A DNA stretch of 64,000 nt from Rhodoferax mekongensis (GCF_032191775.1 NZ_CP132507.1:955001-1019000); one strand, 5' to 3'; numbered from the stretch's first letter, positions 44,686 through 54,654 are shown. The notes: a model not told the origin generated them from the letters alone. Made by a program: numbers and translations.

Positions 44686-44781
44686 GCAGCAGAGCAGGGG
44701 TGAGTGCCGCAGTGAAAACAAGGAGGAGCCCGCGCAGCGGGCGGGGGACATGAACGAAGGTACTTGCCCCTGCTCTGCTGC
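44686..44781 (-). repeat. Family C hairpin element (copy 3)
   Basis: Arms GCAGCAGAGCAGGGG plus TGAGTGCC (44686-44708) and the complement at 44759-44781; 20 of 23 positions pair and the outer 15 are perfect. The core, on the minus strand, is ATGTCCCCCGCCCGC, TG, CGCGGGCTCCTCCTTG. It is inverted relative to copy 2 and 49 bases from it. On the plus strand the core gives AAGGAGGAG, a strong ribosome-site look-alike, 21 bases before an ATG in frame with ligK. Confidence 0.82.
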
Positions 44782-44842
44782 AGGTCCAGCGAAAAGCAGG
44801 TCCAGTGAGAAATGCAGCCAGAAATATGAAGGAGTCTTGAAT

Positions 44843-45512
44843 ATGTATGAATTAGGCGTTTGCTACCGCAACATCACCCGCGCAGACCGCGCAGCCGCAG
44901 ATGGCTTGGCCGCCTTGGGCTCTGCCACCGTGCACGAAGCCATGGGCCGCGTGGGCTTGCTCAAGCCCTATATGCGCCCCATCCAGAGCGGCGTGCAGGT
45001 GTCCGGCACCGCAGTGACCGTGCTGCTGCAACCCGGCGACAACTGGATGATGCATGTGGCGGCACGGTGATATCGTGGTGGCCACGGTCACGGCAGAGTG
45101 CACCGACGGTTTCTTCGGTGACTTGCTGGCGACCAGCTTCCAAGCCCGCGGCGCCCGCGCGTTGATCATTGATGGCGGTGTGCGCGACGTGAAAGAGCTG
45201 CAGCGCATGGGCTTTCCCGTGTGGAGCAAGGCCATCAGCAGCAAGGGCACCATCAAGGCCACCTTGGGCTCGGTCAACATTCCTATCGTGTGTGCCGGCA
45301 TGCTGGTGACCCCCGGTGATGTGATCGTGGCAGATGACGATGGCGTGGTGTGTGTGCCCGCAGCCAAAGCCGTTGCCACGCTGGCCGCTGCCCAAAAGCG
45401 TGAAAGCTTCGAAGGCGAAAAGCGCGAGAAGCTGGCCGCCGGCGTGCTGGGGCTGGACATGTACAAGATGCGCGAGCCCCTGGCTGCGCTGGGTTTGAAG
45501 TACATCGACTGA
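44843..45512 (+). pseudogene. ligK: 4-carboxy-4-hydroxy-2-oxoadipate aldolase, disrupted
   Basis: The RraA-fold aldolase (LigK/PmdF) that splits the hydroxy-oxoadipate into pyruvate and oxaloacetate. The first frame (44843-45070) encodes [20 protein letters not shown] to [10 protein letters not shown] and then stops. The second (from ATG 45054, in another frame, to 45512) resumes at [20 protein letters not shown] and carries the catalytic [12 protein letters not shown] and the normal end. About six residues that link VAA to GDI in relatives are missing, as if roughly 17 or 20 bases were deleted. The halves overlap by 17 bases, so coupled translation of two fragments is conceivable. Ribosome site AAGGAG precedes the first ATG. 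Confidence 0.85.
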
Positions 45513-45521
45513 AGCGCCATC

Positions 45522-46790
45522 GTGTTGCGAAAAATGGCACCTCAAGCACTGCGCGGCCTGTGTGCGTTGGCCTGCGCCGGTGTCGTGGCGGCCCATGCGC
45601 AGATTCCGCTAGCCGCGGTGACCGAGGCCAAGGGCCCCGGCGCCCTGGCAGGCAACAGCTTCAAAAACGGCTACCGCATGGCAGTGGACGAAATCAATGC
45701 GGCGGGTGGCGTGCTCGGCCAAAAGCTGGTGCTCACCCAGTACGACATTGATACCAAGCCCGAGGCTGCCAAAGAGGCCATGGCGCAAGCAGTTGCCACC
45801 AAGCCTTTTGCGGTGATCGGTCCCGTGTTTTCGGGCCTGACGCTCGCCTCCATGCCCTTGACGGCCGGCACTGGTATTCCGCACTTCACCGCCGGTGAGG
45901 CGGCGTCAGTGACCCGGCAGTTCCATCCGACGTTGCTGCGCAGCTCGTTGTCGCAGCCGTCTTCCGCACCGCGCTTGGCGTCGCTGGTGTCCTTCGGGCT
46001 GGAACTCAAAAGCCTGGCCTTGATCACCATTGACAATGATCTCGGACGCGATGGAAAAGCCGCGCTCAGCACGGTGCTCAAGCGGCGCAATGTAAACATC
46101 GGCTTTGATCGGGCCATCAAGCCCGGACAGGCGGATTTCAGCAAAGAGGTGAGCGAGCTGATTGCGGCAGCACCGGATGCCTTGCTGTTTTACACGACCG
46201 AGACGGAAGCAATTGAGCTTCTCAAGGAGCTGCGGCGCCAGAACTTCAGCAAGCCGGTGTTTACTGACGGTCTGGTGGCCAGTCAGACCGTACTCGAGGC
46301 TGCTGGGGGCGCGGGAGAGGGAATACTGGCGCACATGATTGCATCGGCCGAGGCGCCGGTTCCCACAGTGCAGGCTTTCAGCAACCGTTTTGTTGCGCGC
46401 TACGGTGCGCGGCCGGACCACAACGCCATCAAAGGCTATTTCGTGGTGCAGGCGATCAAGGCAGGCTTGGGTGTGGCTGGCAAGGTCGACCAGACAGCGT
46501 TCATGAAAGCCATGCGCGACACCCGCTTTGAACTGCGCAAATACCCCGAGCTGCTGAGCTCGACCAGCTACGACTACTTTGGTGACCTCAACCGCGATAG
46601 CTATTTCGTTGTCGTGCGAGACGGCCGTCCGCGCGTGCTGGCGACAGTGCGTGCGATTGAAGGAGGCAATGTGGAGTTGCCCAACCAAACCCAGGTTGCC
46701 ATGAACTCAGTGGAGTTCCGGCGCGTTGTGGCATCCGCTCTCAGTGGCAAAGAGCCTGCCGCTGTGGCTACAGGTAACCATAGAAAGTGA
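45522..46790 (+). CDS. Periplasmic ABC binding protein (Leu/Ile/Val type)
   Basis: 422 residues with a leader (MAPQALRGLCALACAGVVAA, then HAQ). IPLAAVTEAKGPGALAGNSF, GYRMAVDEINAAGGVLGQKL and TITIDNDLGRDGKAALSTVL-like sequence are of the type I periplasmic fold. Either GTG 45522 or ATG 45534 may start it. It lies inside the lig gene set between ligK and ligI, so its ligand is plausibly protocatechuate or a related acid. No permease is adjacent, so it may use livHMGF upstream or act elsewhere. Confidence 0.88.
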   Translation: MLRKMAPQALRGLCALACAGVVAAHAQIPLAAVTEAKGPGALAGNSFKNGYRMAVDEINAAGGVLGQKLVLTQYDIDTKPEAAKEAMAQAVATKPFAVIGPVFSGLTLASMPLTAGTGIPHFTAGEAASVTRQFHPTLLRSSLSQPSSAPRLASLVSFGLELKSLALITIDNDLGRDGKAALSTVLKRRNVNIGFDRAIKPGQADFSKEVSELIAAAPDALLFYTTETEAIELLKELRRQNFSKPVFTDGLVASQTVLEAAGGAGEGILAHMIASAEAPVPTVQAFSNRFVARYGARPDHNAIKGYFVVQAIKAGLGVAGKVDQTAFMKAMRDTRFELRKYPELLSSTSYDYFGDLNRDSYFVVVRDGRPRVLATVRAIEGGNVELPNQTQVAMNSVEFRRVVASALSGKEPAAVATGNHRK

Positions 46791-46793
46791 ACC

Positions 46794-47702
46794 ATGCAAT
46801 TTGAAAAAACCCCGGGCTGGCTGGATTGGTACAGCGGTCCTGCCAAACCCGCGTTCCAACTGCCTGCAGGAGCTGTCGACGCGCACTGCCATGTGTTCGG
46901 CCCCGGTGCCGAATTCCCCTATGCGCCCGAGCGCAAGTACACGCCGTGTGATGCCTCTAAGCACCAGTTGTTTGCCTTGCGCGACCACTTGGGCTTTGAG
47001 AAAAACGTGATTGTCCAAGCCACCTGCCATGGCGCTGACAACCGTGCCATGGTGGATGCACTCATCGCCAGCAATGGCAAAGCGCGCGGTGTGGCCACCG
47101 TCAAGCGCAGCGTCACCGACGAAGAGATCCAGGCCATGCACGATGCCGGTGTGCGCGGCGTACGCTTCAACTTCGTCAAGCGCCTGGTGGACTTCACGCC
47201 CAAGGACGAGCTGATGGAAATTGCCGGCCGCATTGCGAAGTGGGGCTGGCACGTGGTGATCTACTTTGAGGCGGTGGACCTGCCCGAACTGTGGGACTTT
47301 TTTACCGCACTGCCGACCACGGTGGTGGTGGACCACATGGGCCGGCCCGATGTGTCGCTGCCGGTAGATGGTCCGCAATTCGCCTTGTTTGAAAAGTTCA
47401 TGCGAGAGCACAGCAATGTGTGGAGCAAAGTGAGCTGCCCCGAACGCCTGAGCGTTAGTGGCCCCAAAGCTTTGAACGGCGAGCAACACGCTTACCGCGA
47501 CGTGATCCCCTTTGCCAAACGCATCGTCGAGCAGTTCCCGGATCGCGTGTTGTGGGGTACCGATTGGCCGCACCCCAACCTGAAGGACCACATGCCCGAT
47601 GACGGCCTGCTGGTGGACTTCATTCCCCACATCGCCACCACCCCAGAGCTGCAACGCAAGCTGCTGGTGGACAACCCCAACCGCCTCTATTGGAAGGATT
47701 GA
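46794..47702 (+). CDS. ligI: 2-pyrone-4,6-dicarboxylate hydrolase
   Basis: Opens 2-pyrone-4,6-dicarboxylate to oxalomesaconate. 302 residues of the amidohydrolase superfamily. AVDAHCHVFGPGAEFPYAPE holds the HxH motif; KNVIVQATCHGADNRAMVDA, VVVDHMGRPDVSLPV and WGTDWPHPNLKDHMPDD are LigI/PmdD signatures, the last with the catalytic Asp. It starts three bases after the binding-protein stop. A family B repeat follows the stop. Confidence 0.95.
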   Translation: MQFEKTPGWLDWYSGPAKPAFQLPAGAVDAHCHVFGPGAEFPYAPERKYTPCDASKHQLFALRDHLGFEKNVIVQATCHGADNRAMVDALIASNGKARGVATVKRSVTDEEIQAMHDAGVRGVRFNFVKRLVDFTPKDELMEIAGRIAKWGWHVVIYFEAVDLPELWDFFTALPTTVVVDHMGRPDVSLPVDGPQFALFEKFMREHSNVWSKVSCPERLSVSGPKALNGEQHAYRDVIPFAKRIVEQFPDRVLWGTDWPHPNLKDHMPDDGLLVDFIPHIATTPELQRKLLVDNPNRLYWKD

Positions 47703-47772
47703 CGGCCCCCACGATCTGCCGCTGCGCGGATCGCTGCCCCCGGAGGGGGCGCAAATCGCCTTGGGGCGGCCC
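47702..47772 (-). repeat. Dispersed repeat, family B (copy 3)
   Basis: On the minus strand GGGCCGCCCCAAGGCG, then GCGCCCCCTCCGGGGGCAGC, then GATCCGCGCAGCGGC and GTGGGGGC. Here it lies between ligI and ligA, outside coding sequence, and begins at the last base of the ligI stop. Confidence 0.82.
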
Positions 47773-47806
47773 TGCGGCGATTTCTATTGTTTTGAGAAAG
47801 TACTGA

Positions 47807-49155
<1,349 letters not shown>

Positions 49156-49156
49156 T

Positions 49157-50119
49157 ATGACCAAAACCATCAAAGTGGCGCTGGCAGGCGCTGGCGCTTT
49201 CGGCGTCAAACACCTGGACGGCATCCAAAACATCGAGGGCGTGGAAGTTATTTCCCTCATTGGCCGTGAGCTGGATAAAACCAAAGAAGTGGCCGCCAAG
49301 TATGGCGTGGGCCATGTGACTACCGAGCTGTCTGAAAGTCTGGCAATCCCTGAGCTGGATGCTGTGATTTTGTGCACCCCGACCCAGATGCACGCGGAGC
49401 AAACGCTGGCCTGTTTGAAAGCCGGTAAGCACGTGCAAGTGGAAATACCCTTGGCGGATAGCTGGGCGGGCGCCGATGCCGTGGTGGCCGAGCAAAAGAA
49501 GACCGGTCTGGTTGCCATGTGCGGCCATACCCGCCGCTTCAACCCCAGCCACCAGTATGTGAACCAGCAGATCACGGCAGGCAAGTTCAACATCCAGCAG
49601 ATGGATGTGCAGACCTACTTCTTCCGCCGCACCAACACCAACGCGCTAGGCCAAGCCCGCAGCTGGACCGACCACTTGCTGTGGCACCACGCTGCGCATA
49701 CCGTGGACTTGTTTGCCTACCAGGCCAATAGTCCCATCGTGCAGGCCAACGCCATCCAAGGCCCCATCCACCCGGTGCTGGGCATCGCCATGGACATGAG
49801 CATCCAGCTGCGCGCAGCCAATGGTGCGATTTGCACCTTGTCACTGAGCTTCAACAACGACGGCCCCTTGGGCACCTACTTCCGCTACATCGGCGATACA
49901 GCGACCTACATCGCCCGTTACGACGACCTGTTCACCGGCAAGGAAGAGAAAATCGACGTGAGCAACGTGGCTGTCAGCATGAACGGCATCGAACTGCAAG
50001 ACCGCGAGTTTTTCGCTGCCATCAAGGAAGGCCGTGAACCCAACTCCAGCGTGGGGCGCGTGCTGGACTGCTACCGCGTGTTGCACCAGTTGGAGCAGCA
50101 ACTGGCGCAGCAAGGCTAA
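49157..50119 (+). CDS. ligC: 4-carboxy-2-hydroxymuconate-6-semialdehyde dehydrogenase
   Basis: 320 residues, GFO/IDH/MocA fold, NADP-dependent; oxidises the cyclic form of the semialdehyde to 2-pyrone-4,6-dicarboxylate. MTKTIKVALAGAGAFGVKHL is the Rossmann site. LCTPTQMHAEQTLACLKAGK, HVQVEIPLADSWAGAD and MCGHTRRFNPSHQYV follow, and the DHLLWHHAAHTVDLFAYQAN stretch is characteristic of LigC/PmdC. Upstream in-frame codons overlap ligB and are rejected. It is the last recognised lig gene of the cluster. Confidence 0.95.
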   Translation: MTKTIKVALAGAGAFGVKHLDGIQNIEGVEVISLIGRELDKTKEVAAKYGVGHVTTELSESLAIPELDAVILCTPTQMHAEQTLACLKAGKHVQVEIPLADSWAGADAVVAEQKKTGLVAMCGHTRRFNPSHQYVNQQITAGKFNIQQMDVQTYFFRRTNTNALGQARSWTDHLLWHHAAHTVDLFAYQANSPIVQANAIQGPIHPVLGIAMDMSIQLRAANGAICTLSLSFNNDGPLGTYFRYIGDTATYIARYDDLFTGKEEKIDVSNVAVSMNGIELQDREFFAAIKEGREPNSSVGRVLDCYRVLHQLEQQLAQQG

Positions 50120-50188
50120 GGTCAGGCCTACAATCCGGCAACAGCGCGGCCGCGGGGCCGCGTTGTTGTTTCTGATGAGGTAGTCGCT

Positions 50189-50638
50189 ATGGTTTTTCCA
50201 ATGGATCCCGATACGGTGTCGCACGGCATCCAGCTGGCGGTCGCGCCGGTGTTTTTGCTCACGGCGGTGTCCGGCATGATCGGTGCGGTGGCACAGCGCC
50301 TGGCGCGCATCATCGATCGCGCACGCAATGTGGAGACCCGGATCAAACAAGGCACGCATCCTGCGGAAGACGCCGACGGTTACGCAGAACTCGCCGAGTT
50401 GCGTAGCCGTGGCCTGCTGGCCAACACCAGCATTGCACTGCTGACCGCGTGCGCCTTCCTTATCGGCCTCACCATCGTGGTGCTGTTCCTCGGAGAGACC
50501 ATCGACTTCCCCGGCCTGCGCATTTCCATCTTCAGTTTCTTGGGCGGGGTGGTGTGCTTTCTGAGCGCGCTGATCTGCTTCATGGTGGAGACCTTCATCG
50601 CCACCCGCCTGCTCAATTTCGGGCGCAAAAAGCGCTAA
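50189..50638 (+). CDS. DUF2721 membrane protein
   Basis: 149 residues with three hydrophobic segments: QLAVAPVFLLTAVSGMIGAV, TSIALLTACAFLIGLTIVVL and the IFSFLGGVVCFLSALICFMV stretch. The order, with the basic loop QRLARIIDRARNVETRI after the first helix, is that of DUF2721. Function unknown. It follows ligC by 69 bases and may be co-transcribed with it or have its own promoter. The 3' end overlaps the molybdopterin gene of the other strand by four bases. Confidence 0.8.
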   Translation: MVFPMDPDTVSHGIQLAVAPVFLLTAVSGMIGAVAQRLARIIDRARNVETRIKQGTHPAEDADGYAELAELRSRGLLANTSIALLTACAFLIGLTIVVLFLGETIDFPGLRISIFSFLGGVVCFLSALICFMVETFIATRLLNFGRKKR

Positions 50639-52716
50639 CTTTTTTTCACTTCCACTGCGCAGTCGTAAAACGTGGGCGCCCGTCCCATGTCGGTCAGGCG
50701 TTGGCTGGTCAGCTCGTTCACATTGGTGCCGTCGCGGCCCAGTTTGCGCCACCAGATGCCCAAGCCATTGACCACTCCGGGTCGCGCACGGGCGGACACG
50801 CGGGCCACACAACGGTGGGTGCCGCGGGCGTTGAACACCGTGACCTCATCCCCATCCGCAATACCGCGTGGCGTAGCATCGGCTTCATGCAGCTCTACCA
50901 AAGGCTCGCCTTCAATGTCGCGCAGACTTCTCACATTCACGAAAGTGGAGTTCAAAAAGTTGCGCGCGGGCGGCGAAATCATGGCCAGGGGGTAGCGCGG
51001 GTCTGCGCCAGCGGGCTCGTAGTTCGGCACATGGTCGGGCAGGCCGTCTTCACTGCGCTCGGCCAGACGTGCACTGAAAAACTCACACTTTCCGCTGGGC
51101 GTCGGAAAGCCACCATCGGCAAACGGGGCATCCGGCACGGGCAGGGGCGCATAGCCCTGGCGCAGTAACAAGCCAAAGTCCACCTTGTCGCCAAAGGCAG
51201 TCCGGCACAAGCTCTCATCGGACTCCGAAAACACGTCTTCGGTATAGCCCATGTGCTGTGCCAGGTCGCGGAAGAACTGGGTGTTGGTGCGCGCCTCGCC
51301 CAGCGGGGCAATGGAAGGGCGGTTGAGCAGGATGTCAGTATGGCCGTAGCTGCTGTGCACGTCCCAGTGCTCCAGCTGGGTGGTGGCGGGCAACACGTAG
51401 TCGGCATAGTCGGCCGTGTCGGTCTGGAAGTGTTCCAGCACCACGGTAAACAAGTCTTCGCGCGCAAAGCCTTGCACCACCTTGGCGGACTCCGGGGCGA
51501 CCGCAACGGGGTTGCTGTTGTAGACGATGAGGGCTTCAATCGCGGGTCCGAACTCGGGGCTGGCCTGGCGCAGCAAGTCGTCGCCAATGGTGCTCATGTT
51601 GATGGTGCGGGGCGTGCGGCCGGCCAGCAGCTCGGGCTGTTCAAGCGCCATGGTCTGGATGGGTACATAGCCCGAGCTGGACAGCAACACGCCGCCTGCG
51701 CGGTGCCGCCAGGCGCCCACCAGTGCGGGCAGGCAGGCAATCGCGCGCACCGCGTTGCCGCCGCCACGCACCCGCTGTAGCCCGTAGTTCATGCGAATGG
51801 CAACGGGCAAGCCAGTGCGTGCGGTCTGGCCGTATTCGCGGGCCAGTGTGCGCACTTCGTCAGCAGTAATGCCACAGACCTCTGCGGTGCGCTCGGGCGT
51901 CCATTGCAGGGCGCGCGCACGCAGCCCTTCCCACCCCTCAGTGTGGCGGGCGATGTAGTCGTGGTCCAGCCAGTCGTGGGTGATCAGCTCATGCATCAGG
52001 CCCAGCGCGAGGGCAGCATCGGTGCCGGGCAGCAGGGCGATGTGCTGGTGGCATTTCTCGGCCGTCTCGGAGCGGCGCGGGTCTATGCAGATGATGCGTG
52101 CGCCATTGCGTTTGGCGGTTTGCACATGGCGCCAGAAGTGCACATTGCTGGCAATCGAGTTGCTGCCCCAGATCAGGATGAGTTTGGCCTCTGCAAAAAA
52201 CTCCACCTTGGTACCGACCTTGTTGCCCAGGGTGAGCGTCATGGCTTCGGCGCCAGCCGAGGCGCAAATGGTGCGGTCCAGCCGGGCGGCGCCTAATCTG
52301 TTGAAGAAGCGGGCCGCCATGCCTTCGCCCTGCACACGCCCCATGGTGCCGGCATAGCTGTAAGGCTGGATGGCCTGCGGGTCGCGCTTTGCAATGCTCT
52401 GGAGCTTCTCGGCAATGTCGCTCAGAGCCTGGTCCCAGCTCACGCGCTCAAATTGGCCTGAACCCTTGGGGCCCACACGTTTGAGCGGGTGCAGCAGCCG
52501 TTCGGGGTGGTAGGTGCGCTCGGTGTAGCGCGATACCTTGGTGCACAGCGCGCCGTGGGTGGCGGGGTGATCCGGATTGCCCTGGACCTTGATGGCCACG
52601 CCATCCTGCACGGTGACCAGCATGGAGCAGGTATCGGGGCAGTCGTGGGGGCAGGCGCCCAAAATGTGGGCGGTGCCTGCGGGGGATGGAGAGGTCGCGG
52701 GAGTGTCTGAGTGCAT
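50635..52716 (-). CDS. Molybdopterin-dependent oxidoreductase with a 4Fe-4S cluster
   Basis: 693 residues from MHSDTPATSPSPAGTAHILG. The N-terminal cluster site is GACPHDCPDTCSMLV with a fourth Cys in GALCTKVSR. The body has LILIWGSNSIASNVHFWRHV, RIICIDPRRSETAEKCHQH and RIAMNYGLQRVRGGGNAVRA-like sequence typical of the DMSO reductase family. The C-terminal molydop-binding domain shows VELHEADATPRGIADGDEVT. No Tat leader, so probably cytosolic. Substrate unknown. The frame stays open upstream for 230 codons opposite the M20 gene, which is an artefact of composition. Confidence 0.9.
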   Translation of the reverse strand: MHSDTPATSPSPAGTAHILGACPHDCPDTCSMLVTVQDGVAIKVQGNPDHPATHGALCTKVSRYTERTYHPERLLHPLKRVGPKGSGQFERVSWDQALSDIAEKLQSIAKRDPQAIQPYSYAGTMGRVQGEGMAARFFNRLGAARLDRTICASAGAEAMTLTLGNKVGTKVEFFAEAKLILIWGSNSIASNVHFWRHVQTAKRNGARIICIDPRRSETAEKCHQHIALLPGTDAALALGLMHELITHDWLDHDYIARHTEGWEGLRARALQWTPERTAEVCGITADEVRTLAREYGQTARTGLPVAIRMNYGLQRVRGGGNAVRAIACLPALVGAWRHRAGGVLLSSSGYVPIQTMALEQPELLAGRTPRTINMSTIGDDLLRQASPEFGPAIEALIVYNSNPVAVAPESAKVVQGFAREDLFTVVLEHFQTDTADYADYVLPATTQLEHWDVHSSYGHTDILLNRPSIAPLGEARTNTQFFRDLAQHMGYTEDVFSESDESLCRTAFGDKVDFGLLLRQGYAPLPVPDAPFADGGFPTPSGKCEFFSARLAERSEDGLPDHVPNYEPAGADPRYPLAMISPPARNFLNSTFVNVRSLRDIEGEPLVELHEADATPRGIADGDEVTVFNARGTHRCVARVSARARPGVVNGLGIWWRKLGRDGTNVNELTSQRLTDMGRAPTFYDCAVEVKKS

Positions 52717-52795
52717 GGTGCGGACTTTACCGAATTGCGTATGCTCTTGAGATGACAAGGGAGGGACATTTCTCTTCCTGCGGAGGACACTTGCC

Positions 52796-53989
52796 ATGAA
52801 ACTGATAGAGCCCATTGTTGCCAACACCCCCGAAATTGCGGCCCTGCGCAAAGATATCCATGCCCATCCGGAGCTGTGCTTCCAGGAAGTTCGCACGGCG
52901 GATGTGGTGGCTGCCAAGCTGACAGAGTGGGGCATTCCCATCCACCGCGGGATGGCCACTACCGGGGTGGTGGGTATTGTGAAAGCCGGCACCTCCAGTC
53001 GCGCACTGGCCTTGCGCGCCGATATGGACGCCCTGACCATGCAAGAGTTCAACACCTTTGCCCACGCCAGCAAACATGCCGGCAAGATGCACGCCTGCGG
53101 GCACGATGGCCACACCGCCATGCTGCTGGCTGCGGCCCAGCACTTTGCCAAGCACCGCAACTTCGACGGCACCGTGTACCTGGTTTTCCAGCCCGCCGAA
53201 GAGGGCGGCGGCGGTGCCCGCGAAATGATCAAGGACGGCTTGTTTGAACAGTTTCCAGTCGAGGCCGTGTTCGGCATGCACAACTGGCCGGGCATGGCAG
53301 CGGGCACATTCGCAGCCAGCGCAGGCCCGGTGATGGCCTCCAGCAACGAATTCAAGATCACCATCCGCGGCAAGGGCGGCCATGCGGCCATCCCGCACAA
53401 CGCCATCGACCCGGTGGTGGTAGCTTGCCAGCTGGTGCAGGGCTTTCAGACCATCATCAGTCGCAATGTGAAACCGATCGATGCGGGTGTGATCTCGGTC
53501 ACCATGATCAACGCCGGCGAAGCCACCAATGTGATTCCTGACCGCTGCGAGTTGCAGGGCACGGTGCGTACGTTCTCCATCGAAGTGTTGGACCTGATTG
53601 AGCGTCGCATGCGCGAGATGAGTGAGAACCTGTGTGCCGCATTCAACACCCGCGTGGAGTTTGAATTTGTGCGCAACTACCCGCCCACCATCAACGCGCC
53701 CAAGGAGGCGGCGTTTGCTGCGAAGGTGATGGAAAGCATTGTGGGCGCCGACAAGGTGTTCACCCAGGAGCCCACCATGGGCGCCGAAGACTTCTCATTC
53801 ATGTTGCAAGCCAAACCCGGCTGCTACGCCTTTATCGGTAACGGAGATGGTGACCACCGTACCCTGGGCCATGGCGCCGGCCCTTGCACTTTGCACAACC
53901 CGAGCTATGACTTCAATGACGAGCTGCTGCCCTTGGGCGCCACCTTTTGGGTGCGTTTGGCAGAAGAATGGCTCGCGTCTGACATCTGA
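52796..53989 (+). CDS. M20-family amidohydrolase (HipO-like)
   Basis: 397 residues. Metal site motifs of M20D: LRADMDALTMQEFN, MHACGHDGHTAML, FQPAEEGGGGAREMI, and VFGMHNWPGMAAGT. The dimerisation domain begins EFKITIRGKGGHAAIPHNAI. Members hydrolyse N-acyl amino acids such as hippurate (benzoylglycine) or indole-acetyl amino acids. A role in aromatic conjugate use fits the neighbours but is inference. GGAGGA lies upstream of the ATG. It is divergent from the molybdopterin gene (79 bases). Confidence 0.93.
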   Translation: MKLIEPIVANTPEIAALRKDIHAHPELCFQEVRTADVVAAKLTEWGIPIHRGMATTGVVGIVKAGTSSRALALRADMDALTMQEFNTFAHASKHAGKMHACGHDGHTAMLLAAAQHFAKHRNFDGTVYLVFQPAEEGGGGAREMIKDGLFEQFPVEAVFGMHNWPGMAAGTFAASAGPVMASSNEFKITIRGKGGHAAIPHNAIDPVVVACQLVQGFQTIISRNVKPIDAGVISVTMINAGEATNVIPDRCELQGTVRTFSIEVLDLIERRMREMSENLCAAFNTRVEFEFVRNYPPTINAPKEAAFAAKVMESIVGADKVFTQEPTMGAEDFSFMLQAKPGCYAFIGNGDGDHRTLGHGAGPCTLHNPSYDFNDELLPLGATFWVRLAEEWLASDI

Positions 53990-54030
53990 AATCGCTATCA
54001 TGATTTACAAGATGTAACAGGGGGGGAGTC

Positions 54031-54639
54031 ATGACACAGTGGAGCGAAATCAACCCGCGTGAACGGTCCGGCGGATTGCAGGCTGCCGTGCGCCGGCAGT
54101 CGCGGCCTGGCGAGTACCGCTACACCTTTGTGCATGATGAGCTGGAGATTGACGACCCGGCCCTCGACGCCAGCGGCCGCTTTTTCGCGTCCCCTCGTGA
54201 ATACGGTTTTGTGATTCGTGGATTTGAGGGGGGTAAAACCGCTTGGGCCCGCGACTTTGCCAATGGCACCATGCTGGTGGTGAACCCGGATGCGCAGTCC
54301 CATGTGTTGTCGCCCAAGGGCCGTGCACGCATTCTGTTTATCGGCCAGGACGGCGCGGTATTGCAAGACACAGGTGCTGTCGGACGGCCGGAGCAGCGCG
54401 TGCCAGAACTGGCCACCGTGCGGCTGACCCTCACGGCGACCGTGGATTTGAATGGTTTGTCCCAGGAGGCAGCACGGGCGCAGTTGATACGCTTGGTAGA
54501 CCGTGCGGTGCTCTCCGCGCAGAGTGCGCCGGGTGACGGAGTGCGGGTGCTGGACCACGCCTTCGACTCCGCTGCCGTGGTGTCCGGCGAGACGCCCGGA
54601 ACCAGCAATACCGACTTTTCCCAGCTGCTGGACCTGTAG
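54031..54639 (+). CDS. Hypothetical protein, 202 residues
   Basis: A soluble protein without signal or membrane segments. GRFFASPREYGFVIRGFEGG, KTAWARDFANGTMLVVNPDA and RARILFIGQDGAVLQDTGAV suggest a beta-rich N-terminal half. The C-terminal half has ATVDLNGLSQEAARAQLIRL and low-complexity Ser/Thr near the end. A very strong ribosome site (GGGGGGGAG) precedes the ATG. It converges with coaX (15 bases between stops). I do not recognise the family. Confidence 0.7.
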   Translation: MTQWSEINPRERSGGLQAAVRRQSRPGEYRYTFVHDELEIDDPALDASGRFFASPREYGFVIRGFEGGKTAWARDFANGTMLVVNPDAQSHVLSPKGRARILFIGQDGAVLQDTGAVGRPEQRVPELATVRLTLTATVDLNGLSQEAARAQLIRLVDRAVLSAQSAPGDGVRVLDHAFDSAAVVSGETPGTSNTDFSQLLDL

Positions 54640-54654
54640 CGCCAGCGGAGCCCT

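Noticed and set aside
44750-44842. In-frame N-terminal extension of ligK starting in the family C core
   Set aside because: The family start MYELGV has its own AAGGAG; the extension is repeat-derived sequence with no homology.
45054-45070. Programmed frameshift in ligK
   Set aside because: There is no slippery heptamer, and residues are missing as well as the frame shifted, so a simple shift would not restore the protein.
52717-53406. 230-codon upstream extension of the molybdopterin oxidoreductase
   Set aside because: It is antisense to the M20 gene; the 4Fe-4S motif and family start fit the ATG at 52716.
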